From: Vibrio sp. 99-8-1
GTDB taxonomy: Bacteria; Pseudomonadota; Gammaproteobacteria; Enterobacterales; Vibrionaceae
DNA: 64,000 nucleotides
Assembly: GCF_013114595.1 (NCBI RefSeq)
Contig: NZ_VTXE01000007.1
Coordinates: forward strand, 84,725 to 148,724
Direction: 5' to 3'
Shown here: positions 8,203 through 18,159 of the stretch, piece after piece
Layout of the letters: each line of letters starts with the position of its first letter
Numbering within the stretch: the first letter of the stretch is position 1
Translations under genes and position numbers: made by a program
Notes under the pieces: model-generated
What the model was told of the DNA's origin: nothing
The model's database searches: none
The model's input: only the letters and a program-made list of their open reading frames with translations

Positions 8203-9804
8203 TTATGGTGTTATTGATGCATTGAACTGATGACGGGTAACTTGGTTTCGGCCATTTTCTTTAGATTGATAAAGCGCTTTGTCCGCTGCATCCACTATGA
8301 CGTTAAAGTCGCCATTTTGTTGAGGGATCATGGTACAAAAACCGATACTAATAGAAACAACGTTAGAAACTTGCGAATCTTCATGAGGGATCTGCAAGTC
8401 GAGAACCGCGAGTCGACACTTTTCTGCAATGGATTCAGCATTGGTTGTATCAGGAAGAATAAGTGCAAACTCTTCTCCGCCATATCTGGCAACCAAATCT
8501 GATGGACGACTAACCACTCTTTTTAATCTCTTGGCGACACGTTTCAGGCAGAGATCCCCTTCAGGGTGACCATATTTATCGTTGTAAGGTTTAAAATAGT
8601 CAATATCAATAAGGATAAATGAAAGCGCAGTTTTATTGCGATAAGCTAACTGCCACTCTTTCTCCAGTACCCTATTCATATAGCCTCGGTTTGAAATTCC
8701 GGTAAGGCCGTCAGTTCTCGATATTAATGCCAGTTTTTCATTTGCTTCAGTAAGCTCTTGAGTCTGCTCTGCCACAAGACGTTTAATCGTGCTGGTTCGG
8801 TTAGTGAGAATATAGATATACAGTGCGATAGTGACGGAAAAGAGGCAGCCTAAAACAGCAATGACTATCGGCAGTGATGTTATTCTGGTGGTCATATAGC
8901 TGGTGGTTGGTGTGGCAAGAATACTCCACGTTCTTCCCCATATGTCTGGTAACACCTTTTTATAGTCCAAGCCGTGGTACGCTTCTTCGTTGGATCTTGA
9001 TAGATGTTGAAAAAGCACCTCGGATTGTTCAGGTTCACTCTCATCTACCAACGTCATATTAATACCTAGTGGTGTATCCGTTAGAGAGGAACTATTAAAT
9101 ATGTCTCTAATTCTGTATACACCTAATACAAACCCTTTTAAGTTATTTTGTCGGTTTTTCTTAGTGATAGAGACTTCTTTATATACGGGCAAAAACGCCA
9201 AAAAGGCTTTTTGTTTGTCGACTGATTGTACTAAGGAAATAGAAGCTGTGGCCATTGGTGAGCCAGAGTCACGAGACTCTTCTAACGCCGCTAGGCGTGT
9301 TTTACTGGATGCTAAATCGTAACCAATAGCCGCTTCATTGCCGACAATAGGCTCGATAAAATAGACGGGGTAGTGTACATCACGCTGTTTAGCGGTAACC
9401 ATCTCTCCTTGCGTGCGTACTTCTATGAATTCAAAACCGGGAAAATCTTTCTGCTGTGCTTGCTCGTACTTTGCTCGCATGGGAGCTTTGACGATAGGGA
9501 TCCACTCTAACGCTTGTATGTCGTCGTGTCGGGCAAGAATTCGTTTTGCTTCTATGCTGAACTCAGATTTTAATGGGGTTTTATCTTGGTTAAAGAGAAT
9601 AGATAAAGCTCTCAAGGCTTCAAAGTTAACCACGACAGCACGGTAAAGGGACGCAACTCTAACGTCGACATCATGACGAAATTCATTCATAACCGAACTG
9701 CGTTCTGAACGATACACAGACCAACTGCTAAATGCAGAAAGGATGAGACCAAATACTATCACTATTAAAGGAATGATAAGCGTTCGTTTAAATATACCAG
9801 TCAT
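8203..9804 (-). CDS. CHASE-GGDEF membrane diguanylate cyclase
   Basis: Predicted inner-membrane diguanylate cyclase of 533 residues that makes cyclic di-GMP. A first membrane segment (TLIIPLIVIVFGLILSAF) leads into a periplasmic CHASE sensor (about residues 45-270, with LEWIPIV and FPGFEF), a second membrane segment (SLPIVIAVLGCLFSVTIALYIY), a short coil and a GGDEF domain (about 360-525). The active-site motif is intact as GGEEF, and RPSD five residues before it fits the inhibitory I-site. I prefer ATG 9804 to TTG 9816. It stands alone upstream of the tna leader region and its ligand is unknown. Confidence 0.9.
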   Translation of the reverse strand: MTGIFKRTLIIPLIVIVFGLILSAFSSWSVYRSERSSVMNEFRHDVDVRVASLYRAVVVNFEALRALSILFNQDKTPLKSEFSIEAKRILARHDDIQALEWIPIVKAPMRAKYEQAQQKDFPGFEFIEVRTQGEMVTAKQRDVHYPVYFIEPIVGNEAAIGYDLASSKTRLAALEESRDSGSPMATASISLVQSVDKQKAFLAFLPVYKEVSITKKNRQNNLKGFVLGVYRIRDIFNSSSLTDTPLGINMTLVDESEPEQSEVLFQHLSRSNEEAYHGLDYKKVLPDIWGRTWSILATPTTSYMTTRITSLPIVIAVLGCLFSVTIALYIYILTNRTSTIKRLVAEQTQELTEANEKLALISRTDGLTGISNRGYMNRVLEKEWQLAYRNKTALSFILIDIDYFKPYNDKYGHPEGDLCLKRVAKRLKRVVSRPSDLVARYGGEEFALILPDTTNAESIAEKCRLAVLDLQIPHEDSQVSNVVSISIGFCTMIPQQNGDFNVIVDAADKALYQSKENGRNQVTRHQFNASITP

Positions 9805-9906
9805 TAACAACAGCAAACCTTGCAGTAATTTATCTTAACGACAACATTGTCGTGCAATTAGTAGTTTAGAACCTTGTATGGATAAATGACTAGTTTTTTA
9901 GAAAAA

Positions 9907-9937
9907 AAAGCACAAAAATCAATGCGTTTTGTGCTTT
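9907..9937 (-). terminator. Intrinsic terminator after the M20 amidohydrolase gene
   Basis: AAAGCACAAAA (9907-9917) pairs with TTTTGTGCTTT (9927-9937). On the minus strand a run of T follows the stem, so it ends the transcript of the amidohydrolase at 10013. Confidence 0.8.
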
Positions 9938-10012
9938 CTATTCATTTTTTGCTTATCTATTGAGCAGTTAAAAGCGGTTAGCAATTCATACTATGGAAAA
10001 AATGAATTCACC

Positions 10013-11188
10013 TTAGCTGGTAGCCAGCTCAATAAAGAGTTGAACACCAATAAGCATGGCATCATCGTCAATGTAGTAAGGATTGCTGTGCAAGTAATTG
10101 TTAATGCCTTTTTTACTATTGCCTACACCTAAAAAGAACATCGCGCCATTTTTATTTTTGCAGGCGTTAATCATTTCACTGAAATCTTCACTTCCTGTCA
10201 TGGGTTGGCATTGTTCATTAATGTAATCCGTTGGTACGGTACTTTCCGCTGCACGTAGTACTCGTTGATAAGCTTTTTTATGGTTGATAACAGCGGGATA
10301 ACCCGCGACCGCAGAGGTTGTGGTAAATCCTCGTTGATTACTCTCTTCTATCAGCTTCTGAAACTGTTTTTTAAGGTGTAAATCTGTTTCGCTGTCCATA
10401 GCTCGAATTGTTCCGCGGGCAAAAACATAATCTGGAATAGCATTGGCGACCGTTCCGCCATTAAATAGGCCACAGCCAAAAACCGCAGGCTTAAATGGAC
10501 TCACCGTCTTTGCTATCAGGTAATCCATCTCGGTGACGATGCGCATGCCTTCCCTTACCGCATCTAACCCCAAATGTGGGGTAGAGCCGTGGGACGATTT
10601 ACCATGAACTTCTAATGTCCACGCTGAGCCATAAGAAGACATGATGCCGTTGTTAATGTAAATTCGGCCCCAGTCTAACGAGGCATCGTTGTGCAGTGCG
10701 TATACTTCATCCACGCCTTCCATACACCCCAGCTCTACCATTTTATAAGCACCGGGAACGCGGATGTCTTCCTCTGCCATCTGGAAGATAAAACGAACAT
10801 TATACTTTAGCTCTTTTTTGTTTTCGGCCAGATAACAAGCGGTCGTTATGGCGATGGCCATATGGCTATCATGGCCGCAGTTATGAGCTCTTCCTGAATG
10901 AATGGAGGTGTGATCATTATCAGTATGGTCAGGCATATCAAGCCCATCCATATCGGCACGAAAGGCGATACGATCAAAGCTGTCATCGATAGTTAAATCG
11001 ACATAAAAACCGGTGTAATCTGCAAACTCAACAATGTCATAGCCTGCTTTTCTCAGCTCTTCTTTGCAATAAGCGGAGGTTTTATATTCTTCGCCGGATA
11101 GCTCTGGAATTCGATGAAGATGATGTCGTACAGAAGTACAATAGTCTCTTAAATTCATTAAGTTATTCTCAATATTGAAGTTGTGCAT
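10013..11188 (-). CDS. M20 family metallo-amidohydrolase (IAA-amino acid hydrolase-like)
   Basis: A 391-residue zinc amidohydrolase of peptidase family M20D, which cuts N-acyl amino acid amides. Family motifs include HHLHRIPELSGEE near the start, FRADMDGLDM, the metal-binding HNCGHDSHMA (about residues 103-112), FQMAEEDIRVPGA with the catalytic glutamate, and a C-terminal TGSEDFSEM. The substrate cannot be read from the sequence. It follows the chemoreceptor at 11229 by 40 bp and lies at the end of the allantoin region, so a ureido or N-carbamoyl compound is possible, but an unrelated N-acyl amino acid is equally so. Confidence 0.85.
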   Translation of the reverse strand: MHNFNIENNLMNLRDYCTSVRHHLHRIPELSGEEYKTSAYCKEELRKAGYDIVEFADYTGFYVDLTIDDSFDRIAFRADMDGLDMPDHTDNDHTSIHSGRAHNCGHDSHMAIAITTACYLAENKKELKYNVRFIFQMAEEDIRVPGAYKMVELGCMEGVDEVYALHNDASLDWGRIYINNGIMSSYGSAWTLEVHGKSSHGSTPHLGLDAVREGMRIVTEMDYLIAKTVSPFKPAVFGCGLFNGGTVANAIPDYVFARGTIRAMDSETDLHLKKQFQKLIEESNQRGFTTTSAVAGYPAVINHKKAYQRVLRAAESTVPTDYINEQCQPMTGSEDFSEMINACKNKNGAMFFLGVGNSKKGINNYLHSNPYYIDDDAMLIGVQLFIELATS

Positions 11189-11228
11189 ACAGTACCTATT
11201 AAAAAATCATCAATGACGGCATGATGGA

Positions 11229-13154
11229 TTAATATAATTTAAATTGGCCGACAATCGCTTTTAACTGTCTATTTGCTGTGGTCAGGTTCACTGATTCAGC
11301 GGATGTTGCATCACCTGTCTCGGACAATTGATAAACTATCTCACGAATGGCGGTCACATTTTTAGTGATCTCTTGAGCAACAGAGCTCTGCTCTTCTGCA
11401 GCGGTGGCAATCTGAGTATTCAAGTCATTGATGTGTGTGACAGACTGAGTAATGGTTGCCAGCTCACTGGTGACCTGAGAGGTATTGTCGGTGGCTTTTT
11501 GACAGCTTGATTGAGTCGTGTTCATTGCCAATATGGCTGACTCAGAACCATTGCGTAAATTGGTTAATTTCGCTTCAATCTCTGCGGTGCTGGTTTGTGT
11601 CCTTGCCGCAAGTGCTCTGACTTCGTCAGCGACAACAGCAAATCCTCTTCCTTGCTCACCCGCTCTTGCGGCTTCAATGGCGGCGTTAAGAGCTAATAAG
11701 TTGGTTTGTTCTGCTATCTCTCCGATGATATTGAGAACATTGGCAATCTCAGCAATGTCTTTTCCTATTGCTTCAATACTTCCAGAGGTATTTTCAACAT
11801 CATCGACCAGTTGAGAAACCGTATTGGAGGTGCTTGTTACTACATTGCTTGAGTTACGTACTTGCTCGTTGGTGTGATTGGTGTATTGAGACGCTTGAGA
11901 GGCGTTGTTGGCAACTTCATCAACCGTTGTACTCATCTCTTCAATGGCAACCACGATTTGATCCACTTCGGTGGTTTGCGTGGCTAGTATCTGGCTGTTT
12001 TTCTCTGTCTGCTCTCGTAATTGCTCCACGCTGGTAAAGATATAGTCGGAAGATTTTGAGACCTCCAGCATTAGCGTCTGCAAATTGTCGATGAAGGTAT
12101 TGATATCTCGAGCGATAAAACCTAAGTCATCTTTGGTTGTTACCTCTAACCGTTGGGTGAGATCACCATTTCCGCCGGCGAGATCGGCCACGGTTCTTTT
12201 TAGGGCATAGATAGGACGGTATAGAATCGAAAGCAGAAAGAACACGGCCACGATACTCAGTACAACAAGAATGGATGATGTGAGTGCGGCTGAGAAGAGA
12301 GTATCGGAAAGTTGCGCAAAAACCACCTCTTTTTCTACATCAATAATTAAGTACCAGCTAGCGTTGCTGAACTGAATTTTTTTAACAAAGAACATAGATT
12401 CTTTGTCGTTAATGGTGTGCTCTCCAAACTCAACGTTATCTGAACGGTTGTTTTGCGAGGATAGGGCGGAATAGACTTTATTATACGCAGGGAGACGGTT
12501 TAGTTTCTCTCCGGCAGATATCTGTTCTGATGATGTTGCGAGTATGGTCGAGTCTTGGTTGATCAAGTAAGCTTGCGTACCCGGATATGATTTTGTTCTG
12601 GCGATTGTTTTGTCAATAATATCTAAGCCAATATCTGCGAGCATTACGCCATTATTGATGGGGCCAACAGCACTAATGGACAGTTTATTAGTGAGCTGAA
12701 CCGTATAAGGGGCAGTGTACACAACGCCGTTGGCGTTTCGGCCTTGAGCATACCAAGGTAGGTCTTTTGGTTGGTATCCTTTTGGTGGTTGATTGTTCTG
12801 CCATCCGGGGAAATTAACCGACGCATAGGACTCACCCGTTTCAAAGGTGACTTGCAAATTGTCAACGCCACTTGTTTGAGCTCCTAGCTCCATATTTGTA
12901 ATATTATGCTCGCCTACGTCGTAGCCTTTTTGATTATAAATTTGGATTACTTTTTCTATCGCGACGGTTTTATTTTGCATAAAACTCTTAATCGATTCCG
13001 ATTCTCGCTCTATAAGTAAATGTGTACGTTGAATAGCGTTGTCTTTAATTTCCTTTTCTCTCTCCATATAAGAGACAAAACTGACCACGCTGACGGATAT
13101 AGCCACTAACAGTGATACAGACACCATTAATGATACTTTAAAACCAAGTTTCAT
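11229..13154 (-). CDS. Methyl-accepting chemotaxis protein with dCache-type sensor
   Basis: A 641-residue chemoreceptor. A membrane segment (about residues 7-28) is followed by a large periplasmic sensor (30-275), with the pattern of a double Cache domain ([43 protein letters not shown]). A second membrane segment (about 285-310), a HAMP linker and the signalling domain come next, including the hairpin tip [38 protein letters not shown] in pieces. It sits in the same direction between an M20 hydrolase and the AllC-type gene, so it may sense a purine-breakdown compound; that is inference. Confidence 0.93.
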   Translation of the reverse strand: MKLGFKVSLMVSVSLLVAISVSVVSFVSYMEREKEIKDNAIQRTHLLIERESESIKSFMQNKTVAIEKVIQIYNQKGYDVGEHNITNMELGAQTSGVDNLQVTFETGESYASVNFPGWQNNQPPKGYQPKDLPWYAQGRNANGVVYTAPYTVQLTNKLSISAVGPINNGVMLADIGLDIIDKTIARTKSYPGTQAYLINQDSTILATSSEQISAGEKLNRLPAYNKVYSALSSQNNRSDNVEFGEHTINDKESMFFVKKIQFSNASWYLIIDVEKEVVFAQLSDTLFSAALTSSILVVLSIVAVFFLLSILYRPIYALKRTVADLAGGNGDLTQRLEVTTKDDLGFIARDINTFIDNLQTLMLEVSKSSDYIFTSVEQLREQTEKNSQILATQTTEVDQIVVAIEEMSTTVDEVANNASQASQYTNHTNEQVRNSSNVVTSTSNTVSQLVDDVENTSGSIEAIGKDIAEIANVLNIIGEIAEQTNLLALNAAIEAARAGEQGRGFAVVADEVRALAARTQTSTAEIEAKLTNLRNGSESAILAMNTTQSSCQKATDNTSQVTSELATITQSVTHINDLNTQIATAAEEQSSVAQEITKNVTAIREIVYQLSETGDATSAESVNLTTANRQLKAIVGQFKLY

Positions 13155-13384
13155 GGGTGTTCCTTTTTTAAATGACGGTAATGTGTTTTTTATTTATTAA
13201 TTAATTTGAGTTAATGTTAATTATTTACTTGTTGATTGCTAAATGATCGAACGCTTTCTCTACTGATGTCGAAATCAATTGAGATATATTTGATTAAAAA
13301 ATTGTTATTGCAGCACAGGTCGTTATATTTTCTCTATGCTGCAATTGGGCATGTTTTATTGCTTAATAAGTCCTATTCGAGATA

Positions 13385-14620
13385 TCAACAACTTAATTTG
13401 ACGGTACAATCTAACAATAGGTTTACGCCTTTATGAATATCCTCTTTATCTGTCTCTTCTTGAGGAACGTGACTACGTCCTCCAATACTAGGTACAAATA
13501 TCATTGCGGTAGGAATGTGAGCGGCAAATATGGCCGCATCATGAAGCGCTCCACTGTGCATCACTTTATAACGATATCCTCTCTGTTCAACCTGGTTCTG
13601 AATAAGAGAAACAAGGTGATCATCCAGATGAATCGGATTAGAAAAGGCTTTGATCTGATAATCGATATCCAACCCTCGTTGCTCACCAATGTGATAAAGC
13701 TGCTCTTTGAGCGCCTGTTCGGCTTTATGCAATGAAGAGGCTTGGATATCTCTTACATCAAGAGACAGGGTTACTTTTCGAGGAATGACATTTGCCGCAT
13801 TGGGGATGCAATCCAGTTTACCTACCGTTGCCACTAATGTTTTTGACAAGCTTTGATTGGCGTATGATTCGACGGTTTGGATATATTGTGCAGCTCCGGT
13901 TAACGCGTCAAATCTTAACGGCATAGGAATGGCCCCAGCATGGTTGGAAACTCCATGGAATGTCATGTCGCAGTTGTAGCTTCCTGCAATACAGTTGACG
14001 ACACCGATACTGGTATTTTCTTGCTCTAACACCACCCCTTGTTCGATATGCAGCTCTAGCATGGCGAGATATTGAGATGGATCTAAGCGGGTGTCGTTTA
14101 GGCTTGTTGGGTCTAAGCCATAGGCCGTCAGTACTTCTGCATAACTGCGGCCATCTCGGTCAGTCAACGCTAATAGCGTGTCACTGTCCACTTCACCCAT
14201 TATTAATTTTGAACCGGCCAATGGGCAGCGAAAGTTGATACCTTCTTCTTCAGCAAAACAGGCAATTTCTATGCTGTTTACAATGCTAAGCTGCTGCTCT
14301 TTCATGGTTTGTACCACTTCTAGCCCAGCGATGACGCCAAGAATTCCATCGAGATAACCGCCGTTGACGACGGTATCTAGGTGGCTGCCAATGAGAATCT
14401 TTTTACTGTCAGGAGAGGAGCCGTACCATGTGGCAAAAATATTACCAATAGCATCCACTCTTGTCTCCAGACCTAGCTGCTGACATTGAGAAATAAAATA
14501 GTCGCAAGCTTGTTTGTATTGCTCTGTGTAAGTGAGGCGCGTAACGCCTTCACCGTGAGTTGCGCTTATCTTCTTTAAGTGGCTAAGGTGTGTTTCTAGC
14601 CTATCTATATTTATTTCCAT
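13385..14620 (-). CDS. allC: Allantoate amidohydrolase-like M20 hydrolase
   Basis: A 411-residue M20 family member close to AllC and to N-carbamoyl-amino acid hydrolases. AllC removes a ureido nitrogen from allantoate to give ureidoglycine. Visible motifs are IGSHLDTVVNGGYLDG (metal site), CFAEEEGINF, LELHIEQGVVLE, GVSNHAGAIPM and the C-terminal VMHSGALHDA. It ends 230 bp before the chemoreceptor start and follows the NCS1 permease and allantoinase. ATG 14620 gives the AllC length; GTG 14635 is another start. Hydantoin-type N-carbamoyl hydrolases share these motifs, so the substrate is set by context only. Confidence 0.78.
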   Translation of the reverse strand: MEINIDRLETHLSHLKKISATHGEGVTRLTYTEQYKQACDYFISQCQQLGLETRVDAIGNIFATWYGSSPDSKKILIGSHLDTVVNGGYLDGILGVIAGLEVVQTMKEQQLSIVNSIEIACFAEEEGINFRCPLAGSKLIMGEVDSDTLLALTDRDGRSYAEVLTAYGLDPTSLNDTRLDPSQYLAMLELHIEQGVVLEQENTSIGVVNCIAGSYNCDMTFHGVSNHAGAIPMPLRFDALTGAAQYIQTVESYANQSLSKTLVATVGKLDCIPNAANVIPRKVTLSLDVRDIQASSLHKAEQALKEQLYHIGEQRGLDIDYQIKAFSNPIHLDDHLVSLIQNQVEQRGYRYKVMHSGALHDAAIFAAHIPTAMIFVPSIGGRSHVPQEETDKEDIHKGVNLLLDCTVKLSC

Positions 14621-14625
14621 TACAA

Positions 14626-14657
14626 TGTTACTCACTGTTGTTGTTACTCACTGTCGT
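14626..14657. repeat. 16-bp direct tandem repeat at the allC start region
   Basis: TGTTACTCACTGTTGT (14626-14641) is followed at once by TGTTACTCACTGTCGT (14642-14657), differing at one base. The repeat covers the possible GTG start of allC and lies just upstream of the ATG at 14620. It may be a replication-slippage product or a protein-binding repeat. Confidence 0.6.
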
Positions 14658-14722
14658 TGTTAATTTTGTTCTATTTACTCTAACCAAGATTTCTACACAT
14701 ATATTATTTGTTACTTTTTCTC

Positions 14723-14779
14723 CTGCTCTAGCACTGGGATTTTAGAGCAGAGAAGCCAGTTGCAATAAAGCAACTGGCT
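14723..14779 (-). terminator. Two successive hairpins downstream of the NCS1 permease gene
   Basis: CTGCTCTA (14723-14730) pairs with TAGAGCAG (14743-14750), and AGCCAGTTGC (14754-14763) pairs with GCAACTGGCT (14770-14779). They lie between the permease stop and allC. No long T run follows on the minus strand, so they may slow or protect the transcript rather than fully end it. Confidence 0.5.
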
Positions 14780-14810
14780 ATTGGTCAATCAATTCATGTT
14801 TGGCAATTTA

Positions 14811-16274
14811 TCATGCTTGATTTGACACCTTAACTGCGGCGGATTGTCCACCCATCATAATGTAATAGATGATACCGCCTAAACCTGCACCAATAACCCA
14901 ACCGAATCCGGCTAGCGCACTTAATGCTGGCACCCAAACAGTACCAATGGCGAAGACTGCAGCAATGATAATGGAATGAATGGCTTTCTTGTTCCAACCA
15001 TTGTTGTAGTAGTACTCACCATCAGGGTCAGAAGAGAATAGGTCTTGAATGTTCAAGTCTTCTTTCTTCAGGATGTAGTAGTCAACCATCATTACACCGT
15101 ACACTGGAGCTAAGATAGCACCTAAGGTATTAACAAACCCTGCAATACCTATTTGGCTAATCAGAGATACCCAAAGCGCACCAATGAAAAATGAGATGAT
15201 AGCGGTAATGATGCCACCCATTTTAAAGTTGATTTTGCTAGGCATAAGGTTAGCAAGGCCATAAGCAGACGGGATAAAGTTAGCCACCATATTGATGCCG
15301 ATTGTGGCAGCAAAGAAGCAAGTCGCAGCAATGATGGTTAGGTAAATATTGTCTACGCGCTCAATGATTTCTGCTGGGTTAGTGAGTTTCTCACCAAATA
15401 CCACTACCGTACCTGCGGTAACAAACAACGCGATGAAAGAGAAGAGAGCCACGTTGCCAGGCAGTCCCCACCAGTTTCCTTTCTTCAACTGGCCTTCATC
15501 TTTAACAAAACGAGAGAAATCACCAAAGTTAATAACTACGGCTGCGAAGTAGGCGATCATGGTTCCCATTACGCCGAAGAATGCAGCGATTGGGCCCGCT
15601 TCATAATCACCGGTGCCTTGGAAAATGCTGCTTACAGCTGGCAACATTTTGTCACCTGCTTTAAACCAGATCATCACCATTAGTGCGATCATAACCGCGT
15701 AGACAAATGGGCCAGCCCAGTTTAAGAATTTAGTTATCCAATCAATACCGCGCATAAACATGGCTAATTGGAACAACCAAACAGCGACATACGAGAACCA
15801 GCTTACTCCGGACATACCTAAATAAGTGGTGGTGGTGTCGAAGGTAAATAAACTGCTGAGTAAAAGAGTGACTGCGGTCGATGCAAAATAGGTTTGAACA
15901 CCGTACCAGAACATTGCGACAACACCACGAGTCATAGCCGGTAGATTAGCGCCTTTAACACCCATGCTGACGCGAGCCAGTACTGGGCTTGGAACACCGT
16001 ATTTAATACTCGGTTTACCTGCTAAGTTACATAAAAACATAATAACGATCGCGGCTAGGATGATGGCTGCCATTACCGCCCATCCATTAAGCCCGTATGA
16101 GATAAACAGAGAGGCTGCCAGCGTATAACCGAACAGGCTCTGGACATCATTGGCCCATACGTTAAAAATTTCAAATGAACCCCAGTTTCTATCTTTAGGC
16201 TCTAATGGTGCTAAGTCTTCGTTATAGAGTCCGGGATCGCACTTTTTAATGTCAAAATCTTGGTTAGAGGACAT
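14811..16274 (-). CDS. NCS1 family nucleobase/allantoin permease, first copy
   Basis: A 487-residue inner-membrane symporter of the nucleobase:cation symporter-1 family, with about twelve membrane segments. It has family features such as YNEDLAPLEPKDRNWGSFEIF near the start, KPSIKYGVPSPVLARVSMG, GVVAMFWYGVQTYF and VYGVMMVDYYILKKEDLN near the end. NCS1 proteins carry purines, pyrimidines, hydantoins or allantoin. The gene lies between allC and an allantoinase, so allantoin or a related cyclic ureide is likely. A second, diverged NCS1 gene is at 22392, and the two may differ in substrate or affinity. Confidence 0.88.
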   Translation of the reverse strand: MSSNQDFDIKKCDPGLYNEDLAPLEPKDRNWGSFEIFNVWANDVQSLFGYTLAASLFISYGLNGWAVMAAIILAAIVIMFLCNLAGKPSIKYGVPSPVLARVSMGVKGANLPAMTRGVVAMFWYGVQTYFASTAVTLLLSSLFTFDTTTTYLGMSGVSWFSYVAVWLFQLAMFMRGIDWITKFLNWAGPFVYAVMIALMVMIWFKAGDKMLPAVSSIFQGTGDYEAGPIAAFFGVMGTMIAYFAAVVINFGDFSRFVKDEGQLKKGNWWGLPGNVALFSFIALFVTAGTVVVFGEKLTNPAEIIERVDNIYLTIIAATCFFAATIGINMVANFIPSAYGLANLMPSKINFKMGGIITAIISFFIGALWVSLISQIGIAGFVNTLGAILAPVYGVMMVDYYILKKEDLNIQDLFSSDPDGEYYYNNGWNKKAIHSIIIAAVFAIGTVWVPALSALAGFGWVIGAGLGGIIYYIMMGGQSAAVKVSNQA

Positions 16275-16356
16275 GTTGTGCTCCTTTATTATATATGTGT
16301 AGGTTTTGAGGTATGGGGCATATATTTGCCCCTATGCCTTTGTTATTTTTTTACTT

Positions 16357-17736
16357 TCAGAACGTAGGAAGAATAAGTCGTCCATACCCAGCATCGACGA
16401 GTATTTCTCCCTCTCTATAGACGGGGTTGCCCCGCACTATGCTTGTGTTTACTTGGCCGGTAAATTGCTTACCTTCCCATGGCGTCAGGCTGCTTTTTTG
16501 CATGCCCAGCGATTTTGCACCTTCGTATGTCCAAGTTTTCTTTGGATCAGCGAGTACAATGTCAGCATCAGCTCCGACGCGTAAGCTACCTTTACAATGG
16601 CTAAGACCAAAACGTTTAGCAGGTGCGTAGCACAGTAAGTTGGCAATCATTTCTGGTGACATGCCGCGCTTATTTAGTCCGGCATCTAACATCACGGGAA
16701 ACATCAATTCTATTCCTGGTAAACCCGGAGGCACTTTCCATATATCTCCGTCGTGTTTTAGTCTGTCGTCATCGGTGTAAGGGCAATGATCGGAACCGAT
16801 CATATTGATTTCACCTTTAAACAACATGTCCCACAAAATGTCTTGATTCGCTTTTTCACGAATAGGTGGGTTACATTTTGCAAATACTCCCCAATGATCC
16901 AGATCGCCATCATCAAGAACAAGATAGCTAGGGCAGGTCTCTACCGTCATAGACACGCCACGATTTCTCGCTGCTCGGATGGTTTCCCGCGCTTGGCCGC
17001 TAGATAGATGGCAGATATGAATATCGCATCCGGTTGCTTCACTAAATAAGGCAATACGTGAAATAGCTTCGATCTCAGCGATATCAGGTCGTGACTGTAA
17101 ATGCGCTAAGCCACCGGTGATACCCTCTTTTTCCATTTGTGCAGCGGTAAAATCAATAATGCTGGCATTCTCAGCATGGAATCCGATGAATCGGCCTTGC
17201 TTTTGAATCGCTTTCATTGATTCTAGTAAGTGGTAGTCAGTCAACTTAGGGGCATCAGGGTCGGTAGACAAAAATGTTTTAAATGCCACACTGCCACATT
17301 CAATGAGCTCTTCTAATCGGTGCAGTTCATTAGATGGCAATAAACCCCATAGTGCGTAATCGGTAACAACTTGTGGATTTGCCGTATTTACTTTTAGATC
17401 AAACGCTTCTTTAGAGGTGACCAATGGATCACTTAATGGCATTTCAACGGTGGTAGTAATACCACCGGCTGCGGCTTGTCGTGTACCGCTACCAAAGTTC
17501 TCTCTAACATTGCCAGCACCAGGCTCTTTAAAATGGACGTGAGGATCAACGCCTCCCGGAAAAACCAATTGGTGAGACGCATCAATGGTCTCTTGGCTAG
17601 GTAGTACGACATCAGGTGTGGTAATCGCGGCTATTTTTCCGTCTTTAACGGCGATATTTCCTTCTACTGCACCAGTATTCAATACTAATGTGCCACCGGA
17701 TATCACTAGATCCATTTCAGTGCTGTTATTAATCAT
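16357..17736 (-). CDS. allB: Allantoinase/hydantoinase-like amidohydrolase, first copy
   Basis: A 459-residue cyclic amidohydrolase of the dihydroorotase/allantoinase group. Metal ligands are visible at VDPHVHFKEP (about 60-69), the lysine expected to be carbamylated in VAFKTFLS (about 150), FHAEN, ICHLSS and the catalytic aspartate in GSDHCPYTDDD. It would open allantoin to allantoate. It begins block A, upstream of the permease and AllC, behind a 423-bp non-coding stretch. The paralogue at 24837 shares the motif order but differs at the first site (HIWEP). The pair may divide substrates; dihydropyrimidine or hydantoin is possible here. Confidence 0.82.
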   Translation of the reverse strand: MINNSTEMDLVISGGTLVLNTGAVEGNIAVKDGKIAAITTPDVVLPSQETIDASHQLVFPGGVDPHVHFKEPGAGNVRENFGSGTRQAAAGGITTTVEMPLSDPLVTSKEAFDLKVNTANPQVVTDYALWGLLPSNELHRLEELIECGSVAFKTFLSTDPDAPKLTDYHLLESMKAIQKQGRFIGFHAENASIIDFTAAQMEKEGITGGLAHLQSRPDIAEIEAISRIALFSEATGCDIHICHLSSGQARETIRAARNRGVSMTVETCPSYLVLDDGDLDHWGVFAKCNPPIREKANQDILWDMLFKGEINMIGSDHCPYTDDDRLKHDGDIWKVPPGLPGIELMFPVMLDAGLNKRGMSPEMIANLLCYAPAKRFGLSHCKGSLRVGADADIVLADPKKTWTYEGAKSLGMQKSSLTPWEGKQFTGQVNTSIVRGNPVYREGEILVDAGYGRLILPTF

Positions 17737-18159
17737 AATATTAATCCCTATTCGGAATGTATAATGGTTTAATCAGTGTGAATTTTAACTACTTTAATTA
17801 TAGACACACTTTATAAAACTAATTGCATTATAATAATGCTGTAATTGGCTGATACCGTATAGTAACAAGTAAAAAACAATATAGTGAGATCAGCTTCAAA
17901 TTAAATATAACAATATAAATTTATTTATTTGTTTGTTAATTCGGTCATATATTCTGTATTTATAAATATATGGACGAATTAATCCTCCCCTTAATAAATA
18001 TAAAGTTATATTTGTTAAAGGTTGAGGTTAATTAATGGGGTTAATTTGTTAAACCCCATTATTGCAATTAATACATAAATGGATTGTTTAGAAAATCCAT
18101 TTGTTAATTAATATTTATCTTGCAAAATATTAATCATAGAAATAATTAAATTAATAATA
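17737..18159. other. AT-rich non-coding stretch upstream of allB block A
   Basis: No convincing ORF. It must carry the promoter of the minus-strand block A and the end of block B. A perfect palindrome GCATTAT-a-ATAATGC lies at 17825-17839, about 90 bp from the allB start, and TGTGAATTTTAACT near 17777 could be a CRP half-site. Looser AT-rich inverted repeats (CATATATT with AATATATG) occur at 17946-17972. Confidence 0.6.
17825..17839. promoter_or_regulatory. Perfect 15-bp palindrome upstream of allB block A
   Basis: GCATTAT-a-ATAATGC is a perfect seven-base inverted repeat around one base, flanked by AATT on both sides at short distance. Its place about 90 bp upstream of the allB start fits an operator. 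No matching copy was noticed upstream of block B. Confidence 0.4.
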
